Shown here piece by piece: positions 44,415-52,611 of a stretch of DNA of 54,612 bases (position 1 is its first letter; each line of letters starts with the position of its first letter). This DNA is from JBBCJR01 sp037190805. GTDB taxonomy: Bacteria; Pseudomonadota; Alphaproteobacteria; Sphingomonadales; Sphingomonadaceae. Under the pieces are notes generated by a model, which was not told the DNA's origin, ran no database searches, and saw nothing but the letters and a program-made list of their open reading frames with translations. The stretch covers positions 1 through 54,612 of the forward strand of contig JBBCJR010000011.1 in NCBI GenBank assembly GCA_037190805.1, in the 5' to 3' direction. The position numbers and the translations under genes were made by a program.

Positions 44415-44563
44415 GGGGAGTTAGTACACCAACCTAGATTGGCCCTGCAGCCTTTGGGCCCGAGAGCCTTGGACATACGCCACAGGCTCCCCGACCATAG
44501 GTCAGGAAGTGTGACGCTGTTACGGCCAGCATCGCACCGTCTAGGTTGGGGGTACTAATCCCC
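44415..44563. repeat. 149-bp inverted-repeat element: MITE or structured RNA
   Basis: Two 24-nt arms (44415-44438 and 44540-44563) are complementary apart from one unpaired base on each side. They start GGGGAGTTAGTAC and end GTACTAATCCCC. Between them, TGGCC/GGCCA and CAGC/GCTG pair, enclosing two small hairpins (AGCCT/AGGCT and GACC-ata-GGTC), so a branched fold is predicted. It lies between a lipoprotein pair on the minus strand and a plus-strand gene at 44740. A further 6-bp hairpin (44565-44583) follows. I recognise no known RNA family. The rest of the 44343-44739 gap shows no gene. Confidence 0.5.
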
Positions 44564-44739
44564 AGAACCGTGCGTGGCGGTTCCACTGCTGTTTATGGGC
44601 AATCGCCGCTCCGCACTCAATAGCAACCTGCCCCAAGGCGCAGGATTTCGGAGAAGGTGGGTGCCCCACCCCGTCACAGCCTGGCCCTGAGACCGGACGG
44701 CATCGGACTTATAATCGTCCGCAGAGCCAGGAGGTGGAG

Positions 44740-45360
44740 ATGGGCGGTATCGGGTCTGGGGCGAAGCGTTCGGTGTTAGTCGGCACGGTCGAAGATAGCA
44801 TCGCCATCGATATTCGCCGTTTGAAGCGCCAAGGCGCGATCCGACCCGGCTGTTGCGTGGTCGACAGCGTCACCTGGGGTGAACGCGCCCCACGGGCCTT
44901 CCAGGGCCGACTACGCGCCGACCTCAGCGGCCCGGAACCGCACTGGCACCTCAGCCTCGACCTCTCGACACCCGATGGCCCGGTTCGGCAGCAGATCGGC
45001 ATCGTCACAGTGCCATCATCGCTAGGTGGACGTCGCTGCTATTTCCTTTGTCCCGAGACCGGCCAGCGCTGTGAAGTCCTCTATTACGCCGGAGGTCGGT
45101 TCGCATCGCGTGTCGCGCAGAAGCTGAGCTATGCAGCCCAGGGGATGACCGACCTCTCACGGGCCCGCCGCAAGGTCGCCAAGCTGCGTAGCCGGCTATC
45201 GGGTGATGGTCCCCTGCCCCGCCCGCGTGGCAACAACCGCATCGCCATCGCCGAGCGCCTGGAACAGGCGACGTTCGAGGCGAAGGCCCTCTATCATGAC
45301 CGCCTCGCGGCCTATGCCGAGCGGTCTGGTACCCCACGGGTACCCAGCGCCAGACGCTGA
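44740..45360 (+). CDS. Unknown protein with a degraded zinc-ribbon-like segment
   Basis: A 206-residue protein starting MGGIGSG, followed by VEDSIAIDIRRLKRQGAI, a pattern I recall from a common family of uncharacterised proteins on mobile DNA. In that family two CxxC-like knuckles follow GGRR. Here the first is kept (FLCPETGQRC) but the second is replaced (RFASRVAQKL), so metal binding may be lost. The C-terminus is basic and helical. AGGAGG at 44729-44734 fixes the start at ATG44740; GTG44734 lies inside it. Function unknown. Confidence 0.65.
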   Translation: MGGIGSGAKRSVLVGTVEDSIAIDIRRLKRQGAIRPGCCVVDSVTWGERAPRAFQGRLRADLSGPEPHWHLSLDLSTPDGPVRQQIGIVTVPSSLGGRRCYFLCPETGQRCEVLYYAGGRFASRVAQKLSYAAQGMTDLSRARRKVAKLRSRLSGDGPLPRPRGNNRIAIAERLEQATFEAKALYHDRLAAYAERSGTPRVPSARR

Positions 45361-45517
45361 CCGTCCGAGATCGCGGGATTATGCGATCCATTCGTCGGCC
45401 TCAGGCTCATGTTGAATCAGCGGGTCCTGGCGGCATGACGCAATGCTGCCCCTTCAAAATCCTTAGATCGTCTGGGGTTTACCCTGACACAAGGGATTCC
45501 ATGATCTTAATAGAGTG

Positions 45518-45769
45518 ATGGTCAACCCGATAAGGACGACCATCGACATGCTACCCGACGACCATGACCACCTGCTGTCCCATGCCCGCACCCTGTTTCC
45601 CGACTGCATGATCGGGATCGTCTATGACAACGAGGTCATTCACATCGATGTCGGCGCCCGTCGATTCACCTTCGAGATCGGTAGCGACGACGACACCTAT
45701 GTATTTTCCGACGGGCAGGACACGTTCGTGATCCCGCTGTGGGAAAATCCCGATGCGAACTGGGATTGA
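45518..45769 (+). CDS. Small acidic protein of unknown function
   Basis: An 83-residue strongly acidic protein. A central beta-hairpin-like region (VIHIDVGARRFTFEIG) is followed by Asp-rich turns and ends in LWENPDANWD. No family is recognised. The start is uncertain: GTG45515, ATG45518 and ATG45548 are all in frame, and none has a strong ribosome-binding site. It lies 66 bp before another small gene on the same strand. Confidence 0.45.
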   Translation: MVNPIRTTIDMLPDDHDHLLSHARTLFPDCMIGIVYDNEVIHIDVGARRFTFEIGSDDDTYVFSDGQDTFVIPLWENPDANWD

Positions 45770-45835
45770 TCCTGACACGCCTTCCTTGCCCGCCTTAATA
45801 GGAATGTCGGTCCAAATTTGAAGGAGATGACCGAC

Positions 45836-46105
45836 ATGGCGATTACCCTTTCCGTTCCCGTCGAACCGACAAAATCCAACCCCGCCAAGCCCGAACGGAT
45901 CACCCTTGACGAGCTCGCCCGCGAGATGAAGCTGGCGCCCCGCGATGCACGCATGCTGCTGCGGCTGGCCGCCAAACAGACACGGCAATATCCGAACCTC
46001 AGCAAGGAACATGTCGCACGGCAGCCCTGGTCATGGGCACCAGGCTCGAAGGCCCTGGATGAAGCCAGGAAAGCGCTGGCCTCGGGAGACGGCAACACAT
46101 CCTGA
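45836..46105 (+). CDS. Small helical, HTH-like protein of unknown function
   Basis: An 89-residue protein. The segment LDELAREMKLAPRDARMLLRLA reads like a helix-turn-helix, followed by a basic stretch and SWAPGSKALDEARKAL. AAGGAG at 45821-45826 sits 9 nt before ATG45836, which decides the start against ATG45827, which would have no spacing. It may be a DNA-binding accessory protein of the integrated element. It faces the convergent primase-helicase gene across 179 bp that hold no gene. Confidence 0.5.
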   Translation: MAITLSVPVEPTKSNPAKPERITLDELAREMKLAPRDARMLLRLAAKQTRQYPNLSKEHVARQPWSWAPGSKALDEARKALASGDGNTS

Positions 46106-46284
46106 GAGGCCAGCGTGGGCATCGACCTGCCGGAAGCCCTCCCTCCGCCGCTCAATCCAACTTTTCAGGTTTTCATGTTTTCGACGCCCGGAACATCATG
46201 AAAAGCGCCGGGGCGGCGCGACATTGGGTGAAGCTACCTCCCGCCCTCCCCGGCGATGAAAACTTGGAAACTTGAAAAGCGCGA

Positions 46285-48057
46285 TCAGCTAGGCGGAAGC
46301 GACCAGACCCAAGTCCTCCCGTCCCTGGCTGGAAAGATGCCCAACGCCTTCCGGGCTCGATCCAGCGTGGATGCGCTGATCGCCCGTGCCTCGGCCTGCG
46401 ACTTCAACGTCGCGGCAGCCTTGGGACCATCCGCCAGCACATCCGACAGGAACTGCTTGGCCACCTCCCGCTCATCCTGCTCCGGCCCCCGTGTGGTCGG
46501 CGATCCAGCAAAGAACGCATCCACGTCGATCTTCTCGAACCGGTCGAAACCGATCTTCGGCTGCTGGCCCTGTCGTCCATCCGCATCGCCCATCGTGAAC
46601 AGCATCGCGTCGCCGCGTTCGAAGTTCGTCTTCATGTGAAAGACGATGAACCCGCGCACGTCATCCCTGCGTCGGGCAAGGCCGAACTGGTTTCGGGATA
46701 TGCCGACGAAGTCGGTGGCCCCGATCCCCTTCTTCATGGCCTTGTCATGCTGACCCTTACCGAAATGCCGCACCACGAGGATCGCGCAGCGACGGCGCTC
46801 TGCAATGTCCTTCAGCCGCTCCATGAACTCGCGCACATCGACGTTGTTACTCGCATCCACGTCGCCGGTAATGAACGCCTGGATGGGGTCGAGGATCACA
46901 AGGCGCGGATCGGCTTTGGCGATTTCTCCATCCAGCCAGTCGGCCATTTCCGGAGTCAGCTTGAAAGTCTTGGTCTGGATGAACACCCGTTCGAGGTCGG
47001 CCCCGTTAGCCTCTAGCCGCTTCTTGATGACCGCGCCGGGTAGGTCCTCGAAATTGAACAGGAAGCAATTGGCGGGCGGAATTTTCGTGCCGTTGGGTAG
47101 GACTCGCCCCCGACTGACCTCTGAAACGAGCCAGCCCGTGAACTGGCTCTTGCCGTCACCCGGATCGCCATCGAGCAGCCCCAGCGTCCCCAAGCAGATG
47201 TAAGGATACCAGAGCCACTCCAGCTTTTCGTCGGGCACCTCGGAGAATGGGCGAATGCCGGGCAAGGGTTTGACCGGATACCGCGACACGCTGCGCGCGA
47301 TTTGCCGGACCTCTCGATCCGGCAGCGGCTTCTCCGACATCGTGCGATTAAGCGTCTTCAGGGTTTCCAGAACTGCTGGCTGCGGCACCCCCTTTGCATG
47401 CATATACCCTGCGAACTTCGTGAGAGTGTCATTGCGCAACCCGACCGGAATCGGTCCGCCCGCGTCTTCTTCCCCCTTCTCCTCAGGCCGCTCGGTGATA
47501 GCCGCGATGTTTGGCGGTAAGGCGGCAAAGGGTTCGTCTTCCCAAAGCGCATAGATCGCACCCGAGACATGGCGCGATCCCGCCCCGACGACATAGGAGC
47601 CGGAGCCACTTTTCACATCCAGCTTATTCCGCACGCCGTTCCGGGCGGGCATTTCGCCGCGATAGTAGAAGTGGAATCCACGCGCCGTTTTCACGGTGAA
47701 GGTCGGCGGCGGATGATAGCCTGACCGGAACGCCCGCAAGGCTTCCTTGCTGTCGCAGTCGATCACCGCCAGCCCCTCAGTGGCAACGGCATAGTTCATG
47801 TCCGGGTGTTTTCGATGCCAACGCCGGATCGTTTTCAGGTCGGTCGTCGCATCCTTGACCCCATGGGGCACCAGCGAGCTGTCCGGGTGCTTGCCGGGGC
47901 TAGAACATTGTGGATCGCCACAAGTGCAGTTCCCCCCGACAACGCCCTGGATCGGCAGGACAGGAATGCCCTGCCCTGCGAACCATTGCATCATAGCCAA
48001 GACGCTGGCGGACCGGTCGAAGCGTGCACGCAATCGCGCATTTTTCAATGCCTTCAT
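46285..48057 (-). CDS. Bifunctional primase-polymerase / RepA-like helicase of a mobile element
   Basis: A 590-residue replication protein. Residues 15-190 form a prim-pol domain: a Cys cluster (CTCGDPQCSSPGKHP), the metal site AVIDCDS (D100, D102), GFHFYYRG and VKSGSGSYVVGAGS. Residues 280-520 form a RecA-like helicase with Walker A GDPGDGKS (297-304), Walker B RLVILDPIQAF and RHFGKG. A small winged-helix-like C-terminus follows. Such proteins start replication of phage satellites and integrative elements. The start overlaps the stop of a 57-residue gene (ATGA), so it is translated with the AlpA-side genes. Confidence 0.8.
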   Translation of the reverse strand: MKALKNARLRARFDRSASVLAMMQWFAGQGIPVLPIQGVVGGNCTCGDPQCSSPGKHPDSSLVPHGVKDATTDLKTIRRWHRKHPDMNYAVATEGLAVIDCDSKEALRAFRSGYHPPPTFTVKTARGFHFYYRGEMPARNGVRNKLDVKSGSGSYVVGAGSRHVSGAIYALWEDEPFAALPPNIAAITERPEEKGEEDAGGPIPVGLRNDTLTKFAGYMHAKGVPQPAVLETLKTLNRTMSEKPLPDREVRQIARSVSRYPVKPLPGIRPFSEVPDEKLEWLWYPYICLGTLGLLDGDPGDGKSQFTGWLVSEVSRGRVLPNGTKIPPANCFLFNFEDLPGAVIKKRLEANGADLERVFIQTKTFKLTPEMADWLDGEIAKADPRLVILDPIQAFITGDVDASNNVDVREFMERLKDIAERRRCAILVVRHFGKGQHDKAMKKGIGATDFVGISRNQFGLARRRDDVRGFIVFHMKTNFERGDAMLFTMGDADGRQGQQPKIGFDRFEKIDVDAFFAGSPTTRGPEQDEREVAKQFLSDVLADGPKAAATLKSQAEARAISASTLDRARKALGIFPARDGRTWVWSLPPS

Positions 48058-48227
48058 GGCTTATCCCCTCCCCATATTGGCCGTTTGGGGTCGGGAAGCG
48101 GTGCACTTTCGATCTCGGCCTTCAAGGCGTCATAACGCGCCCCTGTTTCGGCACGGAATTGAAAGATGCGCGTCCATGTCTCACCGGTTCGAAGATCGGT
48201 GTAAACGCACTGAACAAAGCGCATCAT
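48054..48227 (-). CDS. Small protein of unknown function ahead of the primase gene
   Basis: A 57-residue protein starting MMRFVQCVYTDLRTGETW and ending PKRPIWGGDKP. It is linked by ATGA overlaps to the frame before it (48224-48227) and to the primase gene after it (48054-48057), which is the main reason to accept it. No family is recognised. Confidence 0.5.
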   Translation of the reverse strand: MMRFVQCVYTDLRTGETWTRIFQFRAETGARYDALKAEIESAPLPDPKRPIWGGDKP

Positions 48228-48370
48228 TGCCCATCCCCCAGTGCAGGATAGTATTGATCTATCCAGTGCCGATAATCGTCGAAATCGGATGCGGTAGTCG
48301 CAGAGCAAAAGAATATCCGACCTTGACCACCCCCTCCAGGAAACGGAGTAGCATGTTGGACTCGCACCAC
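48224..48370 (-). CDS. Possible small protein between alpA and the 57-residue gene
   Basis: A 48-codon frame beginning at a GTG just past the AlpA stop and ending in an ATGA overlap. Its C-terminal DFDDYRHWIDQYYPALGDGQ is helix-like. Evidence is limited to gene packing, and the start is uncertain (two consecutive GTG codons). It could be a spurious frame. Confidence 0.35.
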   Translation of the reverse strand: MVRVQHATPFPGGGGQGRIFFCSATTASDFDDYRHWIDQYYPALGDGQ

Positions 48371-48372
48371 CG

Positions 48373-48567
48373 TTACTGACCCGAGTTCGATTTCGAAATG
48401 AACTCCGCGACCAGGTCCGCTCGCCAATAGCTCGTCGCACCAATTTTCAATCGCGCGGGGAATTTTTCCTTTTTTTCCAATCTTAAGAGAGTCGAGTTGT
48501 GAAGCTTGATTCCCAAAACACGCAATGCTGCGCGGTCGAGAAGTACGGGATTCTGGCGATTGTCCAT
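48373..48567 (-). CDS. AlpA-family regulator/excisionase
   Basis: A 64-residue winged-helix protein of the AlpA type. The pattern LHNSTLLRLEKKEKFPARLKIG followed by SYWRADLVAEFI matches the MerR-like DNA-binding domain of AlpA proteins (shown here in two parts: STLLRLEKKEKFPARLKIG and SYWRADLVAEFI). AlpA activates integrase expression or serves as excisionase in P4-like elements. It lies 93 bp after a gene that overlaps the integrase gene and ahead of the primase gene, a common layout in small integrative elements. Confidence 0.75.
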   Translation of the reverse strand: MDNRQNPVLLDRAALRVLGIKLHNSTLLRLEKKEKFPARLKIGATSYWRADLVAEFISKSNSGQ

Positions 48568-48660
48568 TCATGTCGGCCCTTTCCGCTTGAAAGAGCCTTC
48601 CCACTATGCGCGGCGCGGAACTGCGCACCACAATTCTCTCATCTGCAAAATTCTCAAAAG

Positions 48661-49266
48661 TCAGCCGACTTTACGTGCTGCCACACGAGCATCGCCAACT
48701 AGCCGATAGCGCGTAGAACTGGGCACGGCTTCGTGAAGCTTCGGCTCATGGGTCTTGATGTGCTCAATGACCACTCCGGTCTTTACTATTCCCGGGTTCG
48801 CTTGCCAGAATGCCTTGGCGGCGAAAAAGTAGTCTGGATATTCCTGCGGCCGTCCCATCGGCGGCAGCGGAGGATGATCCGCCTCGTAGGCCCGCCTGAA
48901 GGTAGTGATGTCCGCAACAGCCTCCACCATTGACCCGTCGACCAACTCGACCAGTCCGCGTCCGCGAGCTGTCTGCTTGGATGTCACGTAGAGCGGGTAG
49001 ATCAACCACACCAACGATGGCGAAATCCGTTCTGAGGCCTCCACACGGCCATACGGATACAACGGCAACGTCCCTTCGCGGGCATACCGCGAAAGCTCGT
49101 ACAGCGTTTCCCAAGCTTCACTATGGATTTTGCGCGAATGTTTAGCTCGCTGGCCGGGGAGTGCTGCCGAAACATGGCTTGGTGACCAGCCGCGCACCAT
49201 TCGCCGTCCCAACTTCTCGAACGGATCGATCAGGTTAACTGGCCCATCACTGTCCAAAACCATCAA
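48661..49266 (-). CDS. Unknown protein adjoining the integrase gene
   Basis: A 201-residue protein overlapping the integrase 3' end by 20 nt on the same strand, so it is probably co-expressed. A central aromatic-rich stretch (SLVWLIYPLYVTSK) could be partly buried. The C-terminus is basic (RLVGDARVAARKVG). I do not recognise a family. The position suggests an element-encoded accessory gene. Confidence 0.55.
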   Translation of the reverse strand: MMVLDSDGPVNLIDPFEKLGRRMVRGWSPSHVSAALPGQRAKHSRKIHSEAWETLYELSRYAREGTLPLYPYGRVEASERISPSLVWLIYPLYVTSKQTARGRGLVELVDGSMVEAVADITTFRRAYEADHPPLPPMGRPQEYPDYFFAAKAFWQANPGIVKTGVVIEHIKTHEPKLHEAVPSSTRYRLVGDARVAARKVG

Positions 49267-50392
49267 GAAATTCCCCCCACTTGTCTAAAGCCTCCCGCCG
49301 TTCGGCGTCGTAGCCCCACCTCAGATATATCGCAGTCACAGGGTGGATAGCAGACGTGTGGTTCAACACCTTCCCTACCACGTGTGGCGGAACGGCAAGG
49401 CGAGCCATTCCTGAGGCGGCCGTGCGGCGCAGATCATGGAACCGCCATCTTGACGTCTCGGACTGCGCATGGACATGGCGCAAGGCCTTGCTGAACCCGC
49501 TGATCGGCGAACGCCGCGTCGTGGTAAAAACCCAATCGCAATCAGCGAAGCGCGGGACTGCCGCCAGTAATCGCAGCGCGAAGTCATTGAGCGGGACCAC
49601 GTGGGCCTTACCATTTTTGGATAGCTCTGCCGGGATCACCCATTGCTTAGCGTCGAGGTCGAGGTCTTTCCAGCCCATCGACGAAACCTCCCCGCGTCTC
49701 TGTCCTGTGGCAAGCAACAGCGGCACGAACTGTCCGAACGGATAGGGTTCCTGGGCGCAAACCCGCAGCACGGCCCGGATTTCATCATCGGTCAGCACCC
49801 GATCGCGCGGCTGCTCGCGGGTGGGCGGCTTGGTCCCGGCAACGGGTGAAGTTTCGACGATGCCGCGTTCCACGCACCAGTTGAACAGCTTGCGTAGGGT
49901 CGATTGGATGCGGTTGGCCTGATAGGCGGCGCCGCGTGCAATGGCCCCGTCCATCATGTCGAGAATATCGTGTCGCTTGATCTGGCGAATGTCGCGCTGA
50001 CCGTGCACGGCCACAAACTCGCGCTCCAGGATGCGCTCGCATTCTTTCCAGCTGCGATTGCGCGGTCGGGCATAGTGGCGGATGAAGTCAGCGCAGACGG
50101 ACTCGACCGTCGTGCTGAGCTGACGACGGCGCGCGGCAGGATCGATGCCTTCGTCCACCAGCCGCAGCGCTTCCAGTGCCTTGTCGCGCGCTTGCAGCAG
50201 CGACACGCGCGGATAGACGCCGAGCGGTAGGCGACGCTGTTTGAGGCCGTAGCGATATTTGAGGGTGAAGACCTTCCTGCCGCTCGACGAGACCCGCAGG
50301 TTCAAGCCCGGACAGAGGAGATCGTGAATATCGTAGCGCTTGCTCCGCGGCTTCAACGCCTCGACCGTCTTTGCGCTCAGCGCTTTTTTCAT
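49247..50392 (-). CDS. Tyrosine integrase, P4-like (DUF4102 N-terminus)
   Basis: A 381-residue site-specific recombinase. The N-terminal arm-binding domain (residues 1-85) has the DUF4102 pattern DLLCPGLNLRVSSSGRKVF and LPLGVYPRVSLLQAR. The core-binding domain is at about 95-180. The catalytic domain shows Arg in TGQRRGE (R232/R233), H319-x-x-R322 (FHDLRRT), H345 (LNHTS) and Y356 (AIYLRWGY). All catalytic residues are present, so it may be active. Relatives often integrate into tRNA or tmRNA genes. tRNA-Lys at 34511 is the nearest candidate, but no full attachment repeat was found. Confidence 0.88.
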   Translation of the reverse strand: MKKALSAKTVEALKPRSKRYDIHDLLCPGLNLRVSSSGRKVFTLKYRYGLKQRRLPLGVYPRVSLLQARDKALEALRLVDEGIDPAARRRQLSTTVESVCADFIRHYARPRNRSWKECERILEREFVAVHGQRDIRQIKRHDILDMMDGAIARGAAYQANRIQSTLRKLFNWCVERGIVETSPVAGTKPPTREQPRDRVLTDDEIRAVLRVCAQEPYPFGQFVPLLLATGQRRGEVSSMGWKDLDLDAKQWVIPAELSKNGKAHVVPLNDFALRLLAAVPRFADCDWVFTTTRRSPISGFSKALRHVHAQSETSRWRFHDLRRTAASGMARLAVPPHVVGKVLNHTSAIHPVTAIYLRWGYDAERREALDKWGEFLDGFGQ

Positions 50393-50689
50393 GTGCCGTT
50401 CCTTTCAACGGCACCTCAATAATCATGGATTTCCGGCAATCTCAAAGAAAATCCCGACCGTGGAAAGCATGCGACGGAAAACTATGCGTTGCTTCACTGC
50501 CCAGCATGACCGGGGGGTGTTTAGAACCGAACTCCGCAGGATGCGCACGCACCAAGCGCCGTGCGACAGGCTCCGGAAATTTGGGTCTCAATGACGTTTG
50601 TGAGACCTATGGTTGAAGATTACAGCCAGCATTATCGCCCCCCATATCGGCCCGATGCAATAGATCACCCCGGTCTGCTGCAATCGCAG
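50393..50689. other. 297-bp stretch without a gene, holding a 33-bp repeat
   Basis: Upstream of the integrase. It contains no complete gene. A 33-bp repeat at 50569-50601 matches 53956-53988 and lies in a short startless minus-strand frame. No tRNA fragment or attachment duplication was recognised here by eye. Confidence 0.45.
50569..50601 (-). repeat. 33-bp repeat, copy 1 (codes TNVIETQISGA)
   Basis: Matches 53956-53988 at 28 of 33 positions, in the same orientation. In the minus-strand frame both copies encode TNVIET(E/Q)ISGA, and most differences are synonymous. The frame here has stops on both sides and no start, so it looks like a relic of a coding segment. Confidence 0.6.
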
Positions 50690-52462
50690 CTATTTCCGTT
50701 TTCCAATCATGACCCCAGCAAAATTGCCTTCTGCGACTCCATTGGTGCGTTTGAACATTTCGAAGCTGGCTATGGCCTCTTCTCCATGTGGACCATAAAG
50801 ACCGCCCGTGACCGAACCGTCCGCATAACCTGGCCGCTCGCTAAGCCATGAGCTAAAGCCATATCCATCCGACAAATCGCCGGCGAACGTAACGGGCGAT
50901 AATTCGACAGGGGGAGCGGGTACGGATGCCGTCGCAATTGGGTTGATCCCACCGCTGACCCTCATCTGGGCGAAATCCACATTCAGCGACGCATCGCCTG
51001 AAAGCGTATATTCGCTTCCCGTCGCGAACATCACGCCAGACCCACGGATTGTCATGGCATATTCCGCCGTTCCTTCCCGCGGGAGGGTCCCTTGAGCTGG
51101 TGGAATTCCATAAGTAAACCAGATGTTGGAGACTCGCTCCCCATCTCCGTCCGTCGCCCGCCAATCCCATCGCCCAAAGTTCGCGTAGGTGAGAGCGACA
51201 TCCGCGTTGCTACTGCCGGGATTGTTTAGGATCAGCCGATATTGACCGTCAGGTTGGGTGGAGCGATATGTTGAAACTTGGGCATTCGACTCTTCAGCCA
51301 CCTTATCGCTAGCAAGAAATATCGGCTTTGGGTATGTCATTGACGATATTTGATCTAGCTGAACGCTTCCATCTTCATTGAAATTAAGCCGTCCAAAGCT
51401 ATTTGGAAACTGCAATGCCGCCCCTTCTACTGCGATTGACCCATTATCCCGAAAATATAACACATAGGCATGATTGGTGAAGAACATTCGAGCCTGATTA
51501 TCAAGTAATGTTAAGGGCGCTGTCGTAACGCCCAAGTCCTGTCGACCGAGGATTGTTCCAGTTAGCATCGTACCACTTATATCTTCGGCGCTAAACGTCG
51601 CACCTAATTCACCCGCCCCAGGTCCATAGAAACGACCTTGGACTTGCCCAGCTACTGAGAAGCGCTCCCGCCCCGCATAATTGAACCGGCCTTGGAAGGC
51701 ATTCTCGACTGAACTCAGTTGCCCACCAGCTACCCATCGATGTTGCCCGGTATAGTAATCCTCGAGCAGGTCGACTTCATAGGCCGTGCCCTCCATCGAG
51801 AACAACGAGCGTAGAAAATCCACCGTCATGACACCTTCGCCGCTGACAGCCCGGGGAGAGAGATTTAACGGAGCAAAGAAACCAAATAGGTTGATGCCGT
51901 ACCCGGCACGACCACTACGCGGCATGGCGCTGTTCACTGTAGGAATGCCATAGGTAAAAGCGTCAAACGTTATTCCCACTCCTTCAGAGGACAATTGATT
52001 GCGTTCCCAATACCCCGCACTGACATATCTGGTTCGGTTCTGTGCGAAAGAAAGATCGGCCAAGGTAAGAAATTGCCGTAAATTTCCGCTGCTTTTTTCA
52101 AAACCAACAGATCCAGGCACGTCGGAGATAGCCTTGTGATCTGGGCCAAATGTCTCGGTCCGCCCACCGGTAGAGATGGTATAGGATCGGCTTGTCGCAT
52201 CATATTGAATTGTGAGCGGAGCCGCCGAATTAGAGGATGCTATTGTCAGGCCGTTTCCGAGGTCAATCGTTACCGCGCTGGTTACCGCATCATTCGTAAA
52301 TGATTGCGATGCAATGAGATTGTCTAGGGATTCATTGGTGGCAGGAGGAGCCGGTGCCGGCGGCAAAGGGGTTACACCTCCAGCGACTGTCCCGCCCCCA
52401 CCTCCGCAAGCGGCAGCCAGAACCGAAGCTACTGCGACGATTATTACTCTTGTCTGCATCAT
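50690..52462 (-). CDS. Surface lipoprotein, transferrin-binding-protein-like, two-lobed
   Basis: A 590-residue lipoprotein. The signal ends in LAAAC (Cys19), then a glycine- and proline-rich linker. The mature part has two related lobes: TYGIPTVNSAMPRSG-AGY followed by GEGVMTVDF in the first, and TYGIPPAQGTLPREG-AEY followed by ASLNVDF in the second. Each ends in a barrel with GRFYGPGAGELGATF or GGLYGPHGEEAIASF. This resembles TbpB-type barrels that capture host or environmental ligands on the cell surface. AAGGAGG precedes the ATG. Base composition is lower in GC than its neighbours, suggesting transfer. Ligand unknown. Confidence 0.72.
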   Translation of the reverse strand: MMQTRVIIVAVASVLAAACGGGGGTVAGGVTPLPPAPAPPATNESLDNLIASQSFTNDAVTSAVTIDLGNGLTIASSNSAAPLTIQYDATSRSYTISTGGRTETFGPDHKAISDVPGSVGFEKSSGNLRQFLTLADLSFAQNRTRYVSAGYWERNQLSSEGVGITFDAFTYGIPTVNSAMPRSGRAGYGINLFGFFAPLNLSPRAVSGEGVMTVDFLRSLFSMEGTAYEVDLLEDYYTGQHRWVAGGQLSSVENAFQGRFNYAGRERFSVAGQVQGRFYGPGAGELGATFSAEDISGTMLTGTILGRQDLGVTTAPLTLLDNQARMFFTNHAYVLYFRDNGSIAVEGAALQFPNSFGRLNFNEDGSVQLDQISSMTYPKPIFLASDKVAEESNAQVSTYRSTQPDGQYRLILNNPGSSNADVALTYANFGRWDWRATDGDGERVSNIWFTYGIPPAQGTLPREGTAEYAMTIRGSGVMFATGSEYTLSGDASLNVDFAQMRVSGGINPIATASVPAPPVELSPVTFAGDLSDGYGFSSWLSERPGYADGSVTGGLYGPHGEEAIASFEMFKRTNGVAEGNFAGVMIGKRK

Positions 52463-52547
52463 GCCCCCTCCTTTTTAGAGGGACGTATCATTGACGCCAT
52501 TTGGCCGACAAGACGTCACTGGGTCTCTGGATCATTCTGCCTCGCTT

Positions 52548-52611
52548 TTGCCCTCCCAGCTAAGCGGCCCCGCGAGGGTGATCTCCGGGTGACGAAAGAG
52601 ACATTGAATAC
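52548..52611 (+). mobile_element. Degenerate IS left end, interrupted by the next copy
   Basis: About 64 bp resembling the left end at 52612. TGCCCTCCCAGCTAAGCGG matches the start of that end, and ACGAAAGAGACATTGAAT matches its ribosome-binding/start region with two changes. The newer copy begins immediately after, at the expected orfA start, so this appears to be an older related element into which it inserted. Confidence 0.5.

Noticed and set aside
44415..44563. Integron attC site or 6S RNA
   Set aside because: The arms do not match the RYYYAAC/GTTRRRY consensus exactly and no integron integrase is present; the fold lacks the single large central bubble of 6S RNA.
48054..48443. 129-codon frame covering the AlpA 3' end
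   Set aside because: Only its last 57 codons, after ATG48227, fit the overlapping-gene layout; the upstream part is read in the AlpA frame.
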